Assembly (NCBI GenBank): GCA_024405645.1
Contig: JAKSOJ010000081.1
Span: forward strand, 1 to 6,028
Reading direction: 5' to 3'
Source of the DNA: Phascolarctobacterium sp.
GTDB taxonomy: Bacteria > Bacillota > Negativicutes > Acidaminococcales > Acidaminococcaceae
Length of the DNA: 6,028 nucleotides
Position 1 is the first letter of the stretch. Each line of letters begins with the position of its first letter. Shown piece after piece: positions 1 to 4,108 of this stretch. Position numbers and translations under genes: made by a program. Under the pieces are notes generated by a model. That model searched no databases. It was given only the letters and a program-made list of their open reading frames with translations, and had not been told where the DNA came from.

Positions 1-42
1 CTAATATTTTTTACAAGCGGTTTTAATCTAATATAAAAATAT

Positions 43-79
43 GCTCCTTGACTTTTACAAGTTGAGGAGCTTTTTGTTT
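43..79 (+). terminator. Rho-independent terminator of an unseen upstream gene
   Basis: A 12-bp stem pairs 43-54 with 59-70 (outer part GCTCCT with AGGAGC, two G-T wobbles further in) around a TTAC loop. It is followed directly by TTTTTGTTT at 71-79. This is the classic hairpin plus T-tract of intrinsic termination on the + strand. No gene is visible in bases 1-42, so the gene it terminates lies outside the window on the left. Confidence 0.85.
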
Positions 80-81
80 GG

Positions 82-205
82 AAAACGGCGATATTTGGTT
101 TATACTGCGTTGAAATTAAAAAACGGCATGCGTCTGTACGTGTTAGTACTATCCTCATGCCGTTTTTATAATTTCGCCTTGTCTAAACGCAAATCTTGCC
201 GTTTT
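82..205. repeat. Long imperfect palindrome (MITE-like foldback element) with flanking TTTGG repeats
   Basis: The two halves of this 124-bp stretch are near-complete reverse complements. Bases 82-97 pair with 190-205 (AAAACGGC against GCCGTTTT at the tips, one mismatch, one wobble). Bases 98-105 pair with 181-188 (one mismatch) after a bulged G at 189. Bases 112-118 pair with 169-175, and after a bulged A at 168, bases 119-130 pair with 156-167. A 25-base loop (131-155) carries a further GTAC/GTAC mini-stem. The element is bracketed by TTTGG at 77-81 and 206-210, which looks like a 5-bp target-site duplication. The inner stem with its A-tract and T-tract, and the outer stem followed by seven T at 202-208, could each terminate transcription. 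It may be a non-autonomous mobile element, a structured RNA or nested terminators; no transposase is present. Confidence 0.7.
119..167. terminator. Inner hairpin with A-tract and T-tract, possible bidirectional terminator
   Basis: CGGCATG (124-130) pairs perfectly with CATGCCG (156-162). The stem is preceded by an A-run and followed by TTTTT (163-167), so either strand shows a GC-rich stem with a U-tract. The 25-base loop is long for a minimal terminator. The hairpin is nested in the larger 82-205 palindrome, so it may not form alone. Confidence 0.5.
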
Positions 206-245
206 TTTGGGAATGGTTTGAACCAGATATGAGTATCAATTATTT

Positions 246-259
246 CGAACAAAAATTCG
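246..259. promoter_or_regulatory. Candidate LexA box 1 (SOS operator)
   Basis: CGAACAAAAATTCG fits the Gram-positive LexA consensus CGAACRNRYGTTYG at 12 of 14 positions, and its outer CGAA/TTCG arms are palindromic. It ends 9 bases before the -35 element of the polymerase promoter. An SOS-type polymerase gene downstream makes the assignment sensible; binding itself is inferred. Confidence 0.55.
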
Positions 260-268
260 AGATAGTTC

Positions 269-297
269 TTGACTTTGGCTTTGTGGGGTGTTAAAAT
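269..297 (+). promoter_or_regulatory. Sigma-A-type promoter of the polymerase-YolD operon
   Basis: TTGACT (269-274) and TAAAAT (292-297) are separated by exactly 17 bases. Each differs from the consensus hexamer at one position. Transcription would begin near 304, which is after the GTG at 288 and so rules that codon out as the start for this transcript. LexA-like sequences lie just upstream (246-259) and over the predicted start site (303-316). Confidence 0.7.
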
Positions 298-302
298 TAA
301 AC

Positions 303-316
303 CGAACAAATGAACG
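303..316. promoter_or_regulatory. Candidate LexA box 2 overlapping the transcription start
   Basis: CGAACAAATGAACG matches CGAACRNRYGTTYG at 12 of 14 positions. The left half-site CGAACA and central ATG are intact, but the two T of the right half-site are A. It shares CGAACAAA with box 1 and sits at the predicted +1. It would block the promoter if bound, but it is less symmetric than box 1. Confidence 0.4.
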
Positions 317-332
317 AATTAAGGTGTGCGCT

Positions 333-1592
333 TTGACTGATAGGTTTTATGCAGTTATAGATTTAAAATGTTTTTTTGCTTCGGTGGAGTGCGTGGAGCA
401 TGGCTTTGATCCTTTCAAAAAAAATCTGGTCGTGGCCGATGCTGCTCGTGGTAATGGTGCTATTTGTTTAGCTATTTCTCCTGCTATGAAGGCTCTTGGC
501 TGTAAGAATCGTTGTCGCTTGTTTGAGATACCAAGCAATATTGAATATGAGGCAGTAAAGCCGCACATGAAAAAATATATGGAGTATTCTAAGAGAATTG
601 TCAGTATTTATTTGGAATACATTAGCCATGAGGATATTCATGTGTATTCTATTGATGAATGCTTCCTGGATTTAACACCTTATCTTCGCTTATATAAAAA
701 GGAACCTATGGAGCTTGTCAAGTTTCTTATGGACGAGGTGACTAAGCGTACGGGAATTTGCGCTACGGCTGGAGCAGGGACCAATATGTTTCTGGCAAAG
801 GTTGCGCTTGATGTTCTTGCCAAACACGCACCGGACCATATTGCTTATCTTGACGAAAATATCTTCAAAGAAAAAATGTGGAGGTATCGTCCCATTACTG
901 ATATTTGGAACATAGGCAGGGGTACGGCAACGAGATTGGCTAGGCATGGTGTATATGACCTATGTGGTGTAACTCGTTTGGATGAAAGCAGTTTGTATAA
1001 GGAATTTGGCGTGAATGCTAAATATTTAATTGATCATGCTTGGGGGCGTGAGAGCTGTACTATTAAAGACATTCAAAGCTTTACACCCAAATCAAAATCT
1101 CTGTCTAACAGCCAGATTTTGTTTGAAGATTATAATTATGAGAACACGCTTATTGTCTTAAAGGAAATGGTGGATAACTTAACTCTTAGCCTGATAGATA
1201 AGGAGCTTACCACAGAGGGAATAAGCCTTTCCATAGGCTATTCTAAGGATGTAGTTCCTGCAACTGGCGGGACTAGGCGACTTGGCTACCGTACGGATTC
1301 CTATCGCACTTTGGTTAGTGCTTTCGTAAATTTGTTTGAGGAGACAACATATAGAGACAAACCCATTCGTAAGGTTAGTATCTGCTTTAGCGATGTGGAT
1401 AGTAAGTTTTACGGAATCGATAATATTTTTGAGGACTACGAGGCTAGTGAGGAGGAATACTCCTTGCAAAAGGCGGTCGTGGGCGTCAAAAAGAAATTTG
1501 GCAAGAATGCAGTCATGAAGGGCTTTAGTTATTTGGACAAGGCCACTGGACTCATGCGCAACAAATTAATCGGAGGTCATAATGGTGAATGA
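333..1592 (+). CDS. Y-family translesion DNA polymerase (UmuC/UvrX-like)
   Basis: This is an error-prone DNA polymerase that copies past damaged template bases. It is about 419 residues from the TTG at 333, close to the family's usual length. Near the N-terminus, AVIDLKCFFASVE carries the first catalytic aspartate (D10). The stretch that follows (LVVAD, ICLAISPAMK, NRCRLFEIP) is typical of the UmuC/UvrX branch. YSIDECFLD holds the paired catalytic D108-E109. Helix-hairpin-helix thumb sequence (ITDIWNIGRGTATRLARHGV) and a little-finger region follow, with the characteristic KKFGKNAVMKG near the C-terminus. The same frame is open up to a GTG at 288, but that codon precedes the -10 box. TTG 333 has AAGGTG (321-326) six bases upstream and leaves the normal short N-terminus; GTG 324 is a weaker alternative. 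The gene overlaps the YolD-like gene by 11 bases. LexA-like sites at the promoter suggest SOS induction. The 1179-1469 and other opposite-strand frames inside it are shadows. Confidence 0.93.
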   Translation: MTDRFYAVIDLKCFFASVECVEHGFDPFKKNLVVADAARGNGAICLAISPAMKALGCKNRCRLFEIPSNIEYEAVKPHMKKYMEYSKRIVSIYLEYISHEDIHVYSIDECFLDLTPYLRLYKKEPMELVKFLMDEVTKRTGICATAGAGTNMFLAKVALDVLAKHAPDHIAYLDENIFKEKMWRYRPITDIWNIGRGTATRLARHGVYDLCGVTRLDESSLYKEFGVNAKYLIDHAWGRESCTIKDIQSFTPKSKSLSNSQILFEDYNYENTLIVLKEMVDNLTLSLIDKELTTEGISLSIGYSKDVVPATGGTRRLGYRTDSYRTLVSAFVNLFEETTYRDKPIRKVSICFSDVDSKFYGIDNIFEDYEASEEEYSLQKAVVGVKKKFGKNAVMKGFSYLDKATGLMRNKLIGGHNGE

Positions 1593-1890
1593 ACGTGCCA
1601 AACAATTCATGGCTTTTATGGCTCTCAAGGGTTACGAGGATTTAATTGCCGAGGCGGAACATTATGTAGAGCCTCGGCTTAATCTTTCTGAGGATCAATT
1701 GGAAATAATGAATAGAACCTTTGAAAAGTTACACAAGGGTAGCATTGTTCGGGTCTCATATTATGTCGATGATAGCTACGTTATACTTACAGGCGAGGTT
1801 CGTAAAATAAAACCAGAAGAAAGAATAATTTTCGTAAATACAGAGAGCATATTTTTGGATGATATTGTAGATTTAGAAGTTGTATCATAA
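1582..1890 (+). CDS. YolD-like protein, partner of the Y-family polymerase
   Basis: This is a 102-residue soluble protein of the YolD-like family. The diagnostic N-terminal segment RAKQFMAFMALKGYEDLIAE (residues 5-24) corresponds to the family's RAK...F.ALKGYEE signature. It is followed by a small beta-rich part (GSIVRVSYYVDD, YVILTGEVRKI) ending in an acidic tail (DDIVDLEVVS). The start is ATG 1582 with a strong GGAGGT at 1572-1577. It overlaps the polymerase stop by 11 bases, so the two are very probably co-translated. In Firmicutes, YolD-like genes commonly sit beside UvrX-type polymerases and have been proposed as functional counterparts of UmuD. No LexA/UmuD-like Ser-Lys peptidase is visible, so any role would be as an accessory factor rather than a self-cleaving one. 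The precise biochemical function is not established. Confidence 0.85.
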   Translation: MVNERAKQFMAFMALKGYEDLIAEAEHYVEPRLNLSEDQLEIMNRTFEKLHKGSIVRVSYYVDDSYVILTGEVRKIKPEERIIFVNTESIFLDDIVDLEVVS

Positions 1891-1909
1891 GGCAAGTGTA
1901 TGATAAAAT
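1880..1909 (+). promoter_or_regulatory. Promoter of the ireB-ruvX unit (extended -10)
   Basis: TTGTAT (1880-1885) and TAAAAT (1904-1909) are 18 bases apart. The -10 is preceded by TG one base away (TGATAAAAT), an extended -10 that offsets the weaker -35. Transcription would start near 1916, leaving a leader of about 28 bases. The promoter overlaps the end of the YolD-like gene. No terminator is seen before it, so read-through from the SOS cassette is also possible. Confidence 0.5.
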
Positions 1910-1944
1910 AAGTATAGAATTATGCAAAGAATGAGGTGATTCCC

Positions 1945-2199
1945 ATGGCAATTTCTCAAGAAACTATGATGTTTAAACGCAATCAAGAAAAACCAAATGT
2001 AGCAGATACTATTCGCGAGGTTTATGCAGCTTTACAAGAAAAAGGTTACGATCCGGTTGACCAAATTGCTGGTTACCTTTTGAGTGGTGATCCTACTTAT
2101 ATTACTAGCTATGACAATGCTCGTACCAAGCTTCGTCGCCACGAACGCTACGAATTAATCGAAGCAATGGTTGTTAGCTATTTGGAAAACAATAAATAA
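1945..2199 (+). CDS. ireB: IreB family regulatory phosphoprotein (UPF0297)
   Basis: This is an 84-residue cytoplasmic protein of the IreB/YrzL family (DUF965). In Enterococcus faecalis, IreB is phosphorylated by the PASTA kinase IreK and negatively affects cephalosporin resistance, linking it to cell-envelope stress signalling. Family hallmarks seen here are IREVYAALQEKGYDPVDQIAGYLLSGDPTYI (residues about 25-55, conserved core GYLLSGDP.YI) and the C-terminal ERYELIEAMVVSYL. The N-terminus MAISQETMMF keeps a threonine at position 7, in the region phosphorylated in E. faecalis. The start is ATG 1945 with GAGGTGA at 1933-1939. An in-frame GTG at 1936 lies inside this Shine-Dalgarno and is not the start. 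The position just before ruvX is the conserved Firmicutes arrangement, usually downstream of alaS; here an SOS cassette lies immediately upstream instead. Confidence 0.93.
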   Translation: MAISQETMMFKRNQEKPNVADTIREVYAALQEKGYDPVDQIAGYLLSGDPTYITSYDNARTKLRRHERYELIEAMVVSYLENNK

Positions 2200-2217
2200 G
2201 AGGAAGAATATATAAAT

Positions 2218-2649
2218 ATGAGAGTTATGTCCCTGGACGTGGGTACCAAGACTATTGGTATTGCAGTTAGCGATTTAATGGGCATCATTGCTAATGGGGT
2301 GGAAACTATTCATCGTACTAGCAAGGAACGCGATTATAAGCGTTTGGCAGAGCTCATTAAAGAGCATGAGGTGGATACTTTAGTACTTGGTTATCCTAAA
2401 AATATGAATGGCTCTGTGGGTGAAAGGGCGCAAATTTGTGAAGCAATGGCTGCCGAACTCAAAGAACTATTTCCTGACCTAAAAGATGTGGTGCTTTGGG
2501 ATGAACGCCTTTCCACAGTAGCTGCTACACGCGTTATGGTTGATGCGGATATCAGCCGTAAAAAACGTAAAAAGGTAGTCGATATGATGGCTGCTGTTGT
2601 TATTCTCCAAAATTATTTGGATAGCAAGCAGTTTAAGGCAAGGCTGTAA
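2218..2649 (+). CDS. ruvX: RuvX/YqgF family nuclease (putative Holliday junction resolvase, 16S pre-rRNA processing)
   Basis: This 143-residue RNase H-fold nuclease is of typical length for the family. It opens with MRVMSLDVGTKTIGIAVSD, in which D7 is the first metal-binding acid. GYPKNMNGSVGERAQ (about 61-75), DERLST (D95, E96) and VVDMMAAVVILQNYL (D122 region) complete the conserved blocks. E. coli YqgF is required for 16S rRNA 5'-end maturation, while M. tuberculosis RuvX cleaves Holliday junctions; which role dominates here cannot be read from sequence. The gene starts 18 bases after ireB. The nearest Shine-Dalgarno, GAGGAAG (2200-2206), is 11 bases from the ATG, which is long, so translation may be modest. 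No promoter is visible between ireB and ruvX, so they are probably co-transcribed. Confidence 0.94.
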   Translation: MRVMSLDVGTKTIGIAVSDLMGIIANGVETIHRTSKERDYKRLAELIKEHEVDTLVLGYPKNMNGSVGERAQICEAMAAELKELFPDLKDVVLWDERLSTVAATRVMVDADISRKKRKKVVDMMAAVVILQNYLDSKQFKARL

Positions 2650-2650
2650 T

Positions 2651-2680
2651 TTGACAACCGATAAAAATCTATTATACAAT
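2651..2680 (+). promoter_or_regulatory. Strong promoter of the DUF1292 gene
   Basis: A perfect -35 TTGACA (2651-2656) begins one base after the ruvX stop codon. TACAAT (2675-2680), one mismatch from consensus, follows after 18 bases; TATACA (2673-2678, spacing 16) is an overlapping alternative. Transcription would start near 2687, leaving a leader of about 23 bases. The 9-bp repeat AACCGATAA flanks the -10. Confidence 0.7.
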
Positions 2681-2690
2681 TAACCGATAA
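2656..2690 (+). repeat. Direct repeat pair AACCGATAA around the DUF1292 promoter
   Basis: AACCGATAA occurs at 2656-2664 and 2682-2690. One copy overlaps the end of the -35 and the spacer, and the other covers the predicted transcription start. The copies are 26 bp apart start to start, about two and a half helical turns. This could be a tandem regulator site, but no matching regulator is known to me. Confidence 0.5.
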
Positions 2691-2709
2691 GTATTTTGCG
2701 AGGTGCACT

Positions 2710-3033
2710 ATGGCTGAAGATATTAAATTAGACGGCTTTAACGAAGAAATCGAAGAAGAACCTATCTTTGTTGAAATGTATGACGACAAGGATAATCTGC
2801 TTCTTTTCGAAAGAGAAAATGTATTTACTGTAGAAGGCAAACAATTCGCAGTTCTCGTACAACGTTACCTCGACGAGGAAGACGTTCCTGAAGACGAAGA
2901 AGAAACTGTAGTTGTTGCTCGTATGGATTTCGATAAAGATGGCGAAGAAGAGTACTTCGATCCTACCGACGAAGAATATGCTACCTTTATGGAATATTAC
3001 GAAAAAATTACTTCTGAATGGGACGAAGAATAA
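2710..3033 (+). CDS. DUF1292 (UPF0473/YrzB-like) acidic protein
   Basis: This is a 107-residue, strongly acidic cytoplasmic protein; about 40 residues are Asp or Glu. It matches the DUF1292 family, whose B. subtilis member YrzB occupies the same position between yrrK and yrrL. The family core is visible as FVEMYDDKDNLLLFE, then FTVEGKQFAVLV, then VVVARMDFDKDGEEEYFDP, a pattern of short strands separated by acidic turns. The C-terminus is a helix-like tail (EEYATFMEYYEKITSEW). There is no signal peptide or membrane segment. The function is unknown in the family. The start is ATG 2710 with GAGGTG at 2700-2705. It has its own consensus-like promoter and a terminator directly downstream, suggesting it is expressed more strongly than its neighbours. 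A 190-residue opposite-strand frame across it (2728-3300) is a shadow. Confidence 0.9.
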   Translation: MAEDIKLDGFNEEIEEEPIFVEMYDDKDNLLLFERENVFTVEGKQFAVLVQRYLDEEDVPEDEEETVVVARMDFDKDGEEEYFDPTDEEYATFMEYYEKITSEWDEE

Positions 3034-3055
3034 TAATTCGTTAGTAAATAACTGC

Positions 3056-3084
3056 AAAAAGCCGGACTCAGGTCCGGTATTTTT
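3056..3084 (+). terminator. Intrinsic terminator or attenuator between DUF1292 and mltG
   Basis: CCGGAC (3062-3067) pairs perfectly with GTCCGG (3072-3077) around a TCAG loop. The stem is preceded by AAAAA (3056-3060) and followed by TATTTTT (3078-3084). The T-tract is short and interrupted, so termination may be partial. The mltG Shine-Dalgarno begins only 5 bases after it and no promoter fits in between. Confidence 0.75.
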
Positions 3085-3103
3085 GTATGAGGAACGTTGA
3101 TTG

Positions 3104-4108
3104 ATGAAGTTTAAATCTCTTGCGGGTCTTTTACTTGTGGGAACTTTATGTGTAAGCCTGTCTGGTTGCAGTATGGGTGACAACAAAGATTTTGCTGTTA
3201 AAGGCTCACGTATTATTGAAGTTAAACCTGGTATGACTACCAGTGATATTGCCAATTTGCTGCATGAAAAGCAATTGGTAAAGAATCCTAGTGCTTTCAA
3301 AATGGAGGCACGCTTTAAAGGCTTAGCAGAAAAGCTCCAAGCAGGGGTTTACCAAATCGATGGCGGTCTTTCTAATGCGCAAATCGTAGAGGTTATGGCC
3401 AAAGGCCGCGTAAAGCTTCTGCATTTTACCGTGCCAGAGGGTTATACCATTAAGCGTACAGCGAAAAAGCTGGAAGCAGAAGGCATCGGCAAGGCTGATA
3501 AATTTATTGCTGCAGCCAAGGACTACGCTCCCTACGATTATATGAAAACAGACAACCCTGAAGTAAAATTCAAGGCTGAAGGGTTCATTTATCCTGCAAC
3601 CTATGATTTACCAATTGGCATCAGCGAAGAAAAGCTGTTGAAGCTCTTGGTAGATCAATTCGATAAAACACTTAACACCTCCGGTGCTAAAAAGACGATT
3701 GCAGAACGCAATCTCAAGATTCGTGATGTTGTGAACATGGCGGCTATGGTTGAGATGGAGGCTGTATTTGCCGAAGAACAACCGCGTATTGCTGGCGTTT
3801 TCTTGAAACGCGTAGACATCGGCATGCCAATCCAATCCGATACAACGATTCAATATCTCTTAGGTGAACAAAAGGAAATTGTCACCTATGCAGATTTAAA
3901 AATACAAAGTCCTTACAATACATATATTAATGCAGGGCTTCCTCCGGGACCCATTGCATGTCCTAGTATAAAAGCAATCAAGGCAGTGCTTAACCCTGAA
4001 AATACAGATTATCTCTACTTTGTTGCAGAAAAGGACGGTCATCATCGCTTCTCCAAAACCTATGCGGAGCATCTTAAAGCTATAGATGACATTGAGAAAG
4101 GAAAATAA
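3104..4108 (+). CDS. mltG: Endolytic murein transglycosylase MltG (YceG-like), lipoprotein-type N-terminus
   Basis: MltG cleaves nascent peptidoglycan glycan strands and is thought to terminate their elongation. This 334-residue copy starts with a lipoprotein signal peptide: basic n-region MKFK, hydrophobic stretch to about residue 18, then lipobox LSGC with C22. Most MltG proteins instead have a single transmembrane helix. A LysM-like subdomain follows (about 35-105; EVKPGMTTSDIANLL, AGVYQIDGG). The catalytic domain shows EGFIYPATYDLP, then AAMVEMEA with the catalytic glutamate at E217, MPIQSDTTIQY, and SPYNTYINAGLPPGPIACPS. All expected YceG landmarks are present. GAGGA (3089-3093) lies 10 bases from ATG 3104 and 7 from an in-frame TTG at 3101, so the TTG could be used and would add one residue. 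The stop overlaps the next start (TAATG). Transcription probably comes through the upstream attenuator-like hairpin. Confidence 0.95.
   Translation: MKFKSLAGLLLVGTLCVSLSGCSMGDNKDFAVKGSRIIEVKPGMTTSDIANLLHEKQLVKNPSAFKMEARFKGLAEKLQAGVYQIDGGLSNAQIVEVMAKGRVKLLHFTVPEGYTIKRTAKKLEAEGIGKADKFIAAAKDYAPYDYMKTDNPEVKFKAEGFIYPATYDLPIGISEEKLLKLLVDQFDKTLNTSGAKKTIAERNLKIRDVVNMAAMVEMEAVFAEEQPRIAGVFLKRVDIGMPIQSDTTIQYLLGEQKEIVTYADLKIQSPYNTYINAGLPPGPIACPSIKAIKAVLNPENTDYLYFVAEKDGHHRFSKTYAEHLKAIDDIEKGK

Noticed and set aside
167..172. Perfect TATAAT within the palindrome
   Set aside because: No acceptable -35 lies 16-18 bases upstream (best is TTAGTA), and the sequence arises from the T-tract junction.
82..205. Integron attC site or retron msd for the long palindrome
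   Set aside because: The ends lack the RYYYAAC/GTTRRRY boxes of attC and no integrase is nearby. The Y-family polymerase is not a reverse transcriptase, so a retron has no support.
214..225. TGGTTTGAACCA, reminiscent of a tRNA T-arm
   Set aside because: It is only a 5-bp inverted repeat. No acceptor, anticodon or D-arm can be assembled around it.
41..232. 63-codon + strand open frame near the left end
   Set aside because: It runs across the terminator hairpin and the palindromic element, has no Shine-Dalgarno, and its translation (rich in F, L, R, C) resembles no family.
1936..1944. GTG at 1936 as the ireB start
   Set aside because: This GTG is part of the GAGGTGA Shine-Dalgarno for ATG 1945, and no other ribosome-binding site precedes it.
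2728..3300. 190-codon frame on the - strand
   Set aside because: It lies opposite DUF1292 and mltG. The acidic GAA/GAC codons on the + strand read as Phe/Val-rich codons in reverse, explaining the odd composition; there is no plausible start signal.
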